This document shows, in pieces, positions 44,890-55,454 of a stretch of 64,000 bases of DNA (positions are counted from its first letter, which is position 1; each line of letters opens with the position of its first letter). The DNA lies in assembly GCA_009602725.1 (NCBI GenBank), contig WELB01000019.1:1056326-1120325 (forward strand), given 5' to 3'. A model generated the notes under the pieces. The model was not told the origin of the DNA. It saw only the letters and a list, made by a program, of their open reading frames with translations, and made no database searches. Source of the DNA: Spirogloea muscicola. Lineage: Eukaryota > Streptophyta > Zygnematophyceae > Spirogloeales > Spirogloeaceae. Both the position numbers and the translations under genes were made by a program.

Positions 44890-47562
44890 TCAGGCAATGG
44901 GCTCCCGCTGAAATATAAAGTGTGCATTGCTCCTGCTGCTCCGATTGATTCGGATGTCATCATCAAGGTAGATCGTCTCCCAATCAGCGCTCCGCTGAAG
45001 CGCCTTTGGGAGGCTCAAAGTGACCTTGGGAAGGTCAGTGCTGACTGGCTGCCCCAGCAGCTGGAGTGGCCGCGCGGAGAATGTGTCAAATTGGACAAGC
45101 CCAGACAAGCTGCCACCCTTCTCCCAGCTGCCCTGCACCGCCACCTCGAAGACGCCTAGCGGACCCAGCCTGAAATGCAGGACACAAATGGAATGCATCA
45201 GGAGTGTACAGGGTTGCTCACAATACTGGCAGAGCACGCACCAAAAACAGGCCATGCTGTTGCCTTGAGACCAGTATCTGGGTTCAGAACTACTATGCTG
45301 ATTGTAGAAGGACATGTAAAAGTCAAAAGTACGCAGACGGTTTACCTGACCTGCGCAGAATTGCAGGCGAGCATGCTGAGATCGTCAGCAACGACGTCGC
45401 TGACTGTGTCCTGCTTTCGGTGCTGCACCTCTTGGCGGAGGTGAGATATCTCAACCCCCAGCAGCGAGGGCAGCTCCTGCTGTTGCGGAAGGCCATCGCC
45501 AGACACAAACCTGCAAGAGTATCAACCATTGAGCAAGCTCAGGAACAACAGGAAGCCGCAACTGCTACCACTCCTAGTAAGTTTGCCCATACGAGTAATT
45601 TTGGAAACTCTTCAAGTTCCCTAGCTAATGCTATGAGCACAATTGTGGAGACCTCGTAATTCAACTGCAGGTCTGCTTCCAGCCCAGCACAGCGACCTCA
45701 CCTCAGGCGCCAATCGCCATAGAGCTGCGGTGCTGGCTGGAGGGGTACAAATGTGCCCTCCACCACCTCCGTCCGCTCCGAGTTGAGGACAGCCGCAACT
45801 TCCGTGCCCGGTAACGCCCCTACATGGGCACCTGCTGGGGCTGGAGCAAGCTGCTGCAGCTTCTCCATTATGTACTCCACCTTCTGCCGCCCAGCATGCG
45901 GTGCAGCCCCAACCGACCTGAACGCCTCCTGCAGCAACAGCCCAATGTATGACAGCAGGATCAGAAACTCACACACAAAGTACCATATACTCTGTTCACA
46001 TCTTGTTTCTCTTCATTTAATGCGCTTTTCTGAGCATAAAAGGAGACACAATCTGTGAAACATCTACAACAGGATGATGAAGTGAATGCATAGGGTACCT
46101 ATGTAGACAGTGGGAGGCAGAATGGTTGATGCTACCTTCATTGCAGAAGTGGTAAAAGGAAGGAGGATGATTGTAACCTGCTGGCTGAGGCTGTCGAGCG
46201 CCTGGAAGAGCGAGCGTTTAAGCTCCAGGCGCTGTAGTGCAGCACGCACGTGGGCGCCCTTCTCCGTTGAGAGGGCTGACAGAGCTGCCGCAGCGTTGGC
46301 GACAGCGGCCGCACGGCGCTTGCGCACCTTGCCCTCGCTTGCATTCTTCATGGACCAGATCATGGGCAGCGCAACAAGCGGCCCAAAGATGAGCCAGCGC
46401 TCGCCGAGACCGACGGCAGTTGAAAGCTCAAACGCCGTGAAGCGCTCCGCCAGCCCCTCGAAGAAGCCCACAACAGACGCCTCCGCTGCCTCGCCTGACT
46501 CCACTGGATTGAACTTGCTCACCTGCAGGTGAGCATGTGACTGGCACTCCACTGAGTATCCTGTCGGCGCAGACCACAGAGCTCTTTAAAGGACCCGCTT
46601 GCCCGCTTGCCCGCTACTGCCACCTCTCCAGGAGCTAATTGTGGGGCTTGAGAGCTGTGCATTGCCATCTGCTGCGCTGGCCCTTGGTCTCCGACAGGGC
46701 AGCCTGTGCTCACCGCCTCCACGGTGCTCTCCCACGCATCACCAATGTTGCTCAAGATGTCCCAATCGAGGTCCAGCAAAGGCTTGCTCTCCTCCTGCAG
46801 TCGAGGCAGGTCCCAGAATGAGTGGGAGCTTCTAGCATTGTCCAAACTCAGAACTCACCTCTACAGTACAAGCACATTGCCTCAGAGCTTACGAAGCAAG
46901 CGAGCCCACTAAACAAGGTGCGCCGGAAGGAAGAAGGCTTAAGGGCAGTGGGTCTGATTGATACCTCCTGCTTGGAGTCAAAGTCCAGGATGCCCTTGAT
47001 CTGCTTGTCGATGACCTCCGGCGTGACGAGCTGGCCGCCGGTGACGACAGCCGACACCTTCTCCAGCAGCGTCACCTTGCGGCTGCTGTTCACTGCCGAG
47101 TCGACGAGCTCCTGCACCCGCTTCAGCTGCCCATGGCAAGCCCCCACCAAGACATCATAACCGTCAGTTCGCCCACAAATATGATTGATTAGTTCGTGAT
47201 TTCTGCCCTGTCTGCCTAGCCTGTGGCTCCGCTGATTCCGCTAACATTGTCATAATGCCCTCTGTATATACTTGGCTGGCTTTAACAGCCATTCGTTTCA
47301 GATAAGCGGCCGCATGCTTCTGCTGATGGAGTCTGTTAGCATTCAAAAGCTGCGGAAACTGACGACAAGCTAACGGTGGGAGGGAGTGGGGCTGGGAGCG
47401 CACTCTGTCGAAGGGCCCGGCCTGCGCAGCGCCCTGGTCGAGCGCCAGGCGGCCGGCGGCGGCGAGGTCGAGCTCCGGCACGGGCCCGGGCCAGGCGAGC
47501 ACCGCCAGGCTCGCCAGGACACCCACGGCGGCCCGCCGAACGCCATCCGCGAGCGCCGCCAA
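44890..47562 (-). CDS. PAP/fibrillin-domain plastid protein with long N-terminal region
   Basis: A member of the plastid-lipid-associated protein (fibrillin) family, expected in plastoglobules or thylakoids. Exons (-), all in phase: 47562-47404 (hydrophobic LASLAVLAWPGPVPELDLA; 5' end lost at the N at 47563), 47126-46965 (KRVQELVDSAVNSSRKVTLL), 46794-46714 (EESKPLLDLDWDILSNIGDA), 46522-46178 (GFFEGLAERFTAFELSTAVG; WLIFGPLVALPMIW; Ala-rich helix), 45928-45702 (QKVEYIMEKLQQLAPAPAGA to PQLYGDWRLR), 45510-45346 (FVSGDGLPQQQELPSLLGVE) and 45169-44890 (LGPLGVFEVAVQGSWEKGGS to ADWETIYLDDDIRINRSSRS, FIFQRE, stop). L.GDWRLR near the start of the domain and WETIYLDDDIRI at the end are the fibrillin signatures. 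The roughly 230-residue N-terminal part is longer than in typical fibrillins. Confidence 0.8.
47206..47340 (+). repeat. LINE-derived 3' fragment in a fibrillin intron
   Basis: ccctgtctgcctagcctgtggctccg followed by cttggctggctttaacagcc repeats the sequence after the LINE stop at 4800-4880 and 40166-40230. It sits in the first intron of the fibrillin gene. Confidence 0.55.
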
Positions 47563-47599
47563 NAACAACAAGCGAAGGCCAAATGGCCAAGTACGAAGT

Positions 47600-49135
47600 A
47601 CTGGAAGAGTGTTTCGACTGAGGTACTGGGGGAGTTAAGAATGAGGCCTTTCCGACTGGAAGGGAAAGGCGAGAACAGCTCTTCCAACTTACGGCAAAGA
47701 CTGTGAAAGGCTGTGCACAGAGCACGGCGGCGACAAGGCCATGGCTGGCGGATGGGCGGCGGCGATCGCGGCGGCGGCGGAGGCGGCGGCGATCGCGGCG
47801 GCGATCACGGCGGTGGCGGCGGCGGCGGCTGCGGCGGCGGAGGAGGAATGCACTTTCAGCACGCCGGGATTCTCCACGTCACCCAGTTCCCAGCGGCCGT
47901 GCTGGCTCCCCCCCTCCCGAGAAGGGAGATCCCTGGTAACATGTATGATTTGCCCGCGGCGGAGGGAGGAGAGCTTCAAAAGGGGGGGGTGTTGGGGGCA
48001 GGGGCGGCCCGCGTGCAGCGGCGGCCACGTCGCCGGTTGTCGAGCGTCACCGTCAGGGGTCGGGCGTCATCGCCAGGCTGACGGCTTGCCCGTCAGCCTC
48101 GGCACATCCGCGGCCCAGCCGAGACTCTGGGAGACGAAGCTCGGAGGAACTTGGAAGCCTTTCTTCGAAAGGAAGCCGGCTCGGCCAATGTGCTCTCGCC
48201 TTACTGCTGGCCTTCCTCAGCGACTGCCCTCTGTGGAAGAGCGTTGTCTCTCGCCTTGTGGGCCACGCCACTTGAGGAGACGGCTTCTCCGAGCAGTGGC
48301 TGCTCAGAGTGGGTCCAAGTCGGGTCACACTTCTGCTTCGGGGCAAGCGTGTTGTTCTTGAGCCGATTGAGATGACTCAAAATCTTCGCCTCTTTGGATT
48401 TTTAGTCCCTTGGATTCTTGACAAGGGTTCATCTGCTGGAGCAGATTTTCTGAAGTTGGATTCCCTTTACTCTCAAAGTGCCAAAAGCACAAAGTAACAT
48501 CCATAGCACGGATATGCATAGATTGGATGAAGATATTGTAATGCAGATCAATGACTCCTTGCATCATAGGAGCTGCATCTTGAAAGCACGAAGAGCGAGG
48601 CCCACCAAGAGAACGACGGGCTATTTGCCCCCAGCTTTGCACAGATGGCTGGGCAAGAGTAGCATCTGCGAGCTCAGACTGGAAATAAGGCTGCTCGCAG
48701 CCCCGACCACACAGATGTCAAACAACAGCCAAACGACAGGCAGACTACTGCAGGGGGCTGAGCCCTGCGGCAAAAGCCCGAAGCCGCAGCTATTGTATGA
48801 CTTGCCTAAAAGGAAGGCAGTAGCCATAGCTCTTTTGCGGAGCAAGCTCAGAGGCCTGACATTAGTCCAAGCGTTAGATATACATGCCATGACTATACCT
48901 GCTGCTTTGCAGCCAATCTGTGATTCATTATGGGCTAGCCTCTCTGCAGCACATCCTCTGTACTTCATCTCCTCGAGCCACAGTGACGCCCAAAATTGGA
49001 GAGTCTGAAATCTTGCGGTGCAAATTGTGAGAGCGTCCTTTGGAGCAGTCATGACAGTCATATCAGAAGGAAGCACAATCTGCCAGCTGCCTTGTCCTTG
49101 ATCTGTCCGATTCTACTGTAAACGACACGAACGTA
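47600..49135. other. Repeat and GC-rich intergenic DNA
   Basis: Contains a (ggc)n-rich block at 47755-47850, a poly-G run near 47982 and several LINE 3'-like scraps (47585-47690 and 48130-48300). Open frames here are Ala/Gly-rich products of the triplet repeat or lack any motif. The 5' end of the fibrillin gene is probably near 47565-47760 but is broken by the N. Confidence 0.4.
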
Positions 49136-50433
49136 TCATCTATTTTTCTTCACCCATTCCAGAATGTTCCTCTCGTTGTCTGTCAGGTTCTTCTTGTTTG
49201 CAAGAGACCCCTGCCACAAGCACTGCAGGACCTCAGTGACCAACGTAGGCATGATGAACGAGCACAATATGGCAAAGCTCGTTCCTCGTGGACTGTGTGA
49301 ATGTCAAATTCGCTTCTGTCCAAGAAAGCGTACTAGCTTACTGGACTAGCTTAATTGCACCAACATTGTCCTGTGACTGTGATGGGTATGCTCACCGCAA
49401 TGAAATTGAAGTAGTCCCCAAAGTTTCGTCGGTTGTAATCATCGAGCCTCTGCGGAGCGACTCCAGCAACATCAGGGACATATGCCTCACAACTTGTCAA
49501 AGTGGGATGCGTTTTCAGAGGCACTGCAACTATCACAAACCGCGTTTACTGCACGACAGAGTAGGCTAACCCTTTCTACGCATGTCAGAATTTCCTGCAC
49601 GGATGCTGGAGGCAACAGATGTGACCAACCTCCTGGTCTCGCTGAGGCTTCTTCTCTATGGATCGTTTCAAGAGCTCTGCCCAATTGACCAAGCCAACCA
49701 GACACGAATTTTGGAAGAGCTATCTCATTGCTCAGAGTATCAAAATGAGGCGGGACAGACAAAGCTGCACTAAGCAAATTCAGCAACCTCATCACAAGAC
49801 TCAGCAATGGAGTAAGACAAGTGGAGTAAGCCATCTGCTAGTACACAATGCAGGCCTGATTGCTCAGGGCATTTCTAATCAGGTGTGGCCCTCTGACCTT
49901 TGATGTATTCGTTGTTTTGCTCAACTGGAGCAGGCAAGCGCAGCTTCAGTTCCACAGGGGCTACTTCTTGGTCCTCTTGCGCTTCTAGCAAAGGGCAAGC
50001 TTACAAGCCAGTGACTAAGCAGTTGGTAGCCCAAGGCTTGAAAGCTGAGCTGACTGGAAGCCCTTGAGTAAGCTTTGAGTGTGTCCATACTCAAGCTCTC
50101 TTCATGACGAGTAGACCAGAAGGGTCGTTCTAGCTTGTCAGCAGAGGTGGTCGACTCCTGTTGTGGCGTACCTGAGTCCAATGGTAAGACCGAGCTGGCC
50201 AGCAGCCAACCGGTACTGGCCGCAGAAAGCAGCACTGATCTTCTCATCCGCTGCGACGTCAACTGCGAGCCTCTGCGGGTCGCTTCGCCAGAGCTAGCAC
50301 GAGGCGCGATGGGACAGAGAGAGCTGGGTCTTGTCCTCAGACTGCATCCATCGCCTAGCTCTGGACCCCTGACGAGGTGGCCAGAGAGCGGCTGCGCGAG
50401 GAGGCTGCGAGAAAGCATCGCAGGCGCCGTCAT
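49136..50433 (-). CDS. Putative plastid-targeted (thylakoid lumen?) protein, family unknown
   Basis: The - strand start at 50433 gives a Ser/Arg-rich transit-like N-terminus (MTAPAMLSRSLLAQPLSGHL) followed by MRRSVLLSAASTGWLLASSV, which looks like a twin-Arg-type thylakoid transfer signal ending near the donor at about 50150. Further exons: about 49700-49600 (ALETIHREEASARPGG), about 49500-49400 (APQRLDDYNRRNFGDYFNFI), and the end QGSLANKKNLTDNERNILEW, VKKNR, stop at 49136-49138. The exon joins are not fully resolved. I do not recognise the family. The lumen location is inferred from the double targeting signal only. Confidence 0.5.
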
Positions 50434-50580
50434 GGCGGCTTCCGCCGCGGCGCAGCCTTCCGGCAGGTCGTCCCTGGTCGCTCAAGTCATGGCGATCAGC
50501 GGCTGAACTGAATGGCCGGCGGGTAACTTGAAGTTGAGGCTACAAGATGGGCCGGGAGGGGGGCAAAAAGCACAGCGGAC

Positions 50581-50662
50581 CGTGACCTGAGAGATTCGAA
50601 CTCTCGCGGGTAGAACCCATGTACTTAGCAGGCACACGCCTTAACCACTCGGCCAAAGTCAC
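50581..50662 (-). tRNA. trnS-GCU: tRNA-Ser (anticodon GCT)
   Basis: Reading the - strand from 50662: acceptor gtgactt pairs with aggtcac, with discriminator G at 50581. D-arm with tggttaa; anticodon arm tgtgc-ctGCTaa-gtaca; a long variable arm (ggg ttcta ccc); T-arm gagag-ttcgaat-ctctc. The length of 82 with a class II variable arm and the GCT anticodon identifies serine (AGC/AGU codons). No intron and no encoded CCA. Confidence 0.96.
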
Positions 50663-51469
50663 TTCGAGCCCCTGGAGGGATGTCACGATCGCATTCATCT
50701 GCCTGGCCTTTGCACATTATATATATCGTTATGCTCTTAGTGCGTCAGAGAGTCAGGTGACGCACACTTTTGCCCGTCGATGCACAAGATCAATGGGTGA
50801 CAGCGGCCGTGGCGGGGAGAAGGCGGGGACACGGGAGTCTGCTGCCACGTTGGCGGCGCTGCCCGCCGCCTTCGCCCCCGCCGCCTTGTCGATATTGCGA
50901 ACAGGAATCGGTCAGGACACGCAGTAGAATCTCGAATTTAAGCTTAGAGCTACCGCAGTATCATGCAGAAGCGCCAGTGGTCCCAACCTTGATCCAAGCT
51001 TTTCAGTACCGCTTTGTCAGCGCCAGCCGAGATTCTTCCAGGCCGCTGAACGTGGCCCGGGGTCCTCGGCAGGGTACGTCCTCTGCAGGACATGCCCACC
51101 GGGCCTTCCGACCGGTCTCGCCCCGTCATCCATGTTGCGAGCACACGCCGGGCCGACCCGCAGAGGACCAGCCAAAGGCGGGGAGCCGGGAATGGTGGGA
51201 AATTTCTAGGAGGGGCCCCGCGGCCCCTCCCTCCACCCCCCCCCCCCNNNNNNNNNNCCCTCCCTCCCCGACTGACGAGGGGCGCCGCCGCTCTGGCTAC
51301 GTAGTGATCCTGGGGCCCCCTCGAGGCGGCCTACCTCGCCCAAAACCCCCCTTCCCCCCTCCTCCTTTAGTAGAATAATACCAGCCGTGTCAATTTCCTC
51401 CCCCACGGCGCCGTCACCCTAGCCCGTGCCTCCCGGAGGACCCCATCCGCTTCTCAGGCGCCCGCCGCC
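50663..51469. other. GC-rich upstream region of the protease with 10-N gap
   Basis: Holds 51248-51257 N inside a long C-rich run. No exon is convincing. Parts at 51060-51140 resemble the GC-rich upstream region of the zinc-knuckle gene only in composition. Likely promoter and 5' UTR of the cysteine protease. Confidence 0.4.
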
Positions 51470-51472
51470 ATG

Positions 51473-51504
<32 letters not shown>

Positions 51505-54323
51505 GCGGATGGCCCTGGCGGTGGCCGCTCTCGTGGCGCTCGTGGCGGCGCCGGCGGCCCTCGCCACCGCCGACCTCCCGGCCGCCCGGGCGGTCTTCGA
51601 GGCGTACCTTGCGAGCCGCAGCGCCTCGGAGGCCAACTCTTTGGTCAGTGTCCTCCTCTGGGCCGTTGGCAGAGTAGCTCTGCCGATTAGACTCACAATT
51701 GGACTACCATGGCGTCAAATTGTCGGGCATTATAGTGTTGATCATGACTGGAGATCTTGCAAAAGCTTTGGTGAGTGAGGCCTTTGTACCTATGCCTTGT
51801 CACTTGACCAACTCCTTGTGGGAGTTTACAGGGCCTTGCCGAGCAGATCGAAACCTGTCGCCAATTCTCTGACTACGATGTCTTCGTCAGCAACTTCTAC
51901 AGCCTCTGGGTCAACCTGAACAAGCCCTCTGGCTACAGTGCACATCATAGGCAACTTCGCCTTGCCCATTTTGCCGACAACTTGGAGTTTATCGTTGACC
52001 ACAACGGTCAAGGGAAGTCGTACCATTTGGGTGTCAATCAGGTACAACATCTCCGCGCAATTGCGCAACAAGTTGTGATACATGTAATTAGCAAGCCGTC
52101 TGTGCAAAACCATATGTATTGCCCTGACAACTGGGTGAATTTTGTTCATGTGCAGTTTGCAGATTTGACGCACGATGAGTTCAAGGCTACACACCTGGGA
52201 CTGCGCCTGGATGCAGGCAACACCGCCCTTCGCCTTGGAGGCGGTCGCCCCTTCAGCCATGCCAACGTGCAAGCCCCTGCTGAGGTGGACTGGAAGGCCA
52301 ACGGCGCTGTTACTGACGTGAAGAACCAGATGCAGTGCGGTATGCACTGCCTCTGATGCTATGTTCTGCTGCTTTGATTTGCCTGTGGCTTGTCCGTGTT
52401 AGACAATTGAGGGGACCTACTCTGGGTGCTTATTAAGAAGTCATGTGCGAGATGTGTTCAGGTAGCTGCTGGGCTTTCTCAACCACCGGGTCGGTTGAGG
52501 GCATCAACAAGATTGTCACTGGCGAGTTGCTGTCACTATCTGAGCAAGAATTGGTAGATTGCGACAAGGCCCGTGACATGGGCTGCCAGGGTGGGCTCAT
52601 GGATTTCGCCTTTGAGTTCATCATCCAGAATGGTGGTCTAGACACTGAAAAAGACTACCCCTATACAGCTGTGAATGGCCAGTGTGACCTCGAAAGAGTA
52701 CGGACCCACTAACTGGTGATGATGATGATTTATGGGCTAAGGACTCCAGCAGTTGCTTGTTTGTGCTGTCCTTGCCTCACATATAATTGTCATAGTTTCA
52801 TCTGCTCCGTATGTAGTTTTGTAGGAAGTTTGACATCACTTCGTGCTGTTGTTGCTGGAGTAGTGCACATTACATGCAGGGGGCTGTTTGCTACCTACTA
52901 TGAATGCATTAGTTTGGTAAGGCTCCAGGCATGTTTCTGCAAATATGTGGATTTCCAGCTGATTGGAGCTATGAGCTACTATCATCCTCTTGGCAGGAGA
53001 ATAGCCACGTCGTAACAATCGATGACTTTGAGGACGTGCCACATAACGACGAGGCTTCTTTGAAGAAGGCTGTTGCTGCTCAGCCAATCAGCGTGGCCAT
53101 TGAAGCTGATCAGCGCCAATTCCAATTCTATGCAGGGGTACGGTCTAATCTGACTAAGAAACTACATAGACAAGGTTCCCTTGATCTGCATACTATCTTT
53201 AGTGCATCGGATGCATGTTTGTTTCCCTGATATGCCAGATTCTGGAGGTCACTGTGGGTGAAGCTGAGATTCATGTGATTTCATGTTGAGCAGGGTCCAG
53301 TCATGTTTATGTTGATCATGCCAATATTTATGCGAAACCTTGTGGGATTCGCAGGGTATCTTTGATGACGAGTGCGGCACACAGCTTGATCATGGCGTCC
53401 TCATTGTTGGGTATGGGGTCGACAACGGAACAGACTATTGGACTGTCAAGAATTCATGGGGCTCTGCATGGGGAGACCATGGTTACATTCGTCTGAGGAG
53501 GTACATGACTGCCATACACATACGTCACACATCAAGCTGTTGCAGACTTTCGCACTTTTTTGCTGTATTTTAATGCAATTGATTGTGACTTTTACTTTTG
53601 CAGGAACGTGCAGGACAACCAGGGGCTCTGTGGAATAGCCATGCAGGCGTCCTACCCCATCAAGAAGGGCCCCAACCCTCCACCTGGGCCCCCTCGTCCG
53701 CCCACTCCTCCACCTGCACCCGAAGTCTGTGATCCCACTCACAAGGTAAGCATCCCATTGGGGATGTGCAGTCTTCATGAGTTGACCATGCAGGATTGTC
53801 TGCTTGTGTGCTTGGTTCTTATCTTGACGCCTGAGGCTGCTGATGGCAGTGTGACCACGGCACTACGTGCTGCTGCTCTGTACCACTGGGCAAATTTTGT
53901 CTGGCATGGGGCTGCTGCCCAATGGAATCTGCTACTTGCTGTGACGACCACCGCCACTGTTGCCCGATTGAGTACCCTGTATGCAACCTGGATGCTGGGC
54001 TATGCATGAAGGTCAGCCACTGTCAACTTTCGCACCATATTTCGGTGCCAGCTTACAGATATTATTCGCAGGCCTCTTTGATGCTGGTACATCCTGCACT
54101 TGCTGGTTCTGCATATGCAGGGGCTGGTTCTGCTGCTGCTTCAAGAATGTCAGCTCCACTTCTGCGTGCTTCTCTGCAGGGCTCCTCTCTCATGTGGATG
54201 GACAGTGGCGTTGACATGCTTGAGCAGAGCCCTGCTCACTTCCATTGGCCATCATTCCACGATTCTCTCGGCCGCAAGTCTGGACCAGGAGATGTCCAGC
54301 TGCAATCTGTTGCTGACCAGTAA
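51470..54323 (+). CDS. RD21-like papain-family cysteine protease with granulin domain
   Basis: A vacuolar/secreted endopeptidase. Nine exons, all phases consistent: 51470-51643 (Ala run, then signal peptide [19 protein letters not shown]), 51832-52041 (inhibitor prodomain; [16 protein letters not shown] is the ERFNIN helix), 52156-52339, 52462-52697 ([20 protein letters not shown] with the catalytic Cys), 52997-53137, 53355-53500 ([11 protein letters not shown] with the catalytic His; [10 protein letters not shown] with the Asn), 53604-53745 (Pro-rich linker [17 protein letters not shown]), 53850-54011 (granulin: [36 protein letters not shown]) and 54180-54323 (ends [16 protein letters not shown].., stop). 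About 512 residues. The oxyanion Gln is kept (KNQMQCGSC) but the usual Gly after it is Met. Two earlier acceptors (54071, 54121) could give other C-termini. Confidence 0.93.
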
Positions 54324-55454
54324 GCCGTGGAATGGTTGGCATGGTTGCTGAGTGGAAAGTGTACCTGATCTCAATCCTCACTCTGCGCACATGCGTGGAG
54401 CATTCGCTGGGCCCATGTCTTCGTGCCGAGGGCATTGCTTGGACCCCACTTTATTAGTCACTGGTACTGAGGTGCCTTGGGTTGCACTTGCACGCCTGAG
54501 CTTCGTTGTGTTATTATCGTAGTCTTTTCATGTGTGAATTAGAATTCTCCTCACACGGAAAGTAGTAGGACGGATGAAGGGTACATTTCAGGCTAGTACT
54601 GCTTCTGTGTACTTAAAGTTATCCTTGACCTGCCTGGCATGATATGAGAGCTGTGGCAGCCAGCTCGCAAGCCCACTTGTAGATACTCCATTCGTACACA
54701 ATCATTGATACATGTGCTGTCATTTTTCGTACTTGATTGCTCCCCGTCATGTCCATCAATGTGTTGCAGAGGTGTTAAAGAGATTATGCTCAGTGTCGTA
54801 ATACAGCAATCTTGTATGCATGACTAATTTGAGCCATTTCCTGCAATGTATTGAATACTCAAGCTTTTTCTGTTTTAGTAGGTAATAGCTGATGGAATCA
54901 AAACTTTTATAAATCTGTACACATGCTTGACACGCGCGCATTGCTATCCAGCCTGCAACTTATTGTGCCATCCGTTGGCACGGCAGCAGCCACGACCTCT
55001 GACACAACTCAAACAGGGCAAAGTATTCCGCCATCTTGCGCACTTTGACTGTTTCCTTATTATGATAGTTGACAAAGAATGTTTTGTCTCAGACCAACAT
55101 TGATGCAACTACTGTACAAGACGTTGAAGAAGTCGTTCTTTGAATGTAACCAGTTGTGACCCTTCACTCCACCTCCGCAAGATAGTCATCAACCTCCGAG
55201 GGTGTCAGGACCCTGCCAAGAGTGCAGAGTGCAGTAGAAATCAACTTCTAAAGATGGGCCATCAGAGTGGTCTAATTGAGTGGCAGGGATGTGATGTGCA
55301 GCAAGGCTTAGACCTTCACTACTATAATCTCAATGATAACAACTGACAGTCATGAGCCAATGATGGATTAGTGGTAACTCCTACGTGCGCTCCTGTTCAT
55401 GACACTTTGTGCTATACTGTGAACATGGATGCTTTCCAATTAAAGCAGTGATTT
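54324..55454. other. Intergenic, convergent 3' flanks
   Basis: About 1.1 kb of AT-richer DNA between the protease stop and the proteasome gene stop. I see no gene, RNA or repeat in it. Confidence 0.45.

Noticed and set aside
44821-45159. Open frame on + strand ending at 45159
   Set aside because: It is the antisense of the fibrillin last exon, whose - strand frame carries the family motif.
47741-48361. Long open frame starting with an Ala/Ile run (+ strand)
   Set aside because: The first third is a translated (ggc)n repeat, all three frames are open, and no motif follows.
48478-49008. 176-residue + strand open frame
   Set aside because: No recognisable motif, no splice context, and it lies in repeat-rich DNA; could not be supported.
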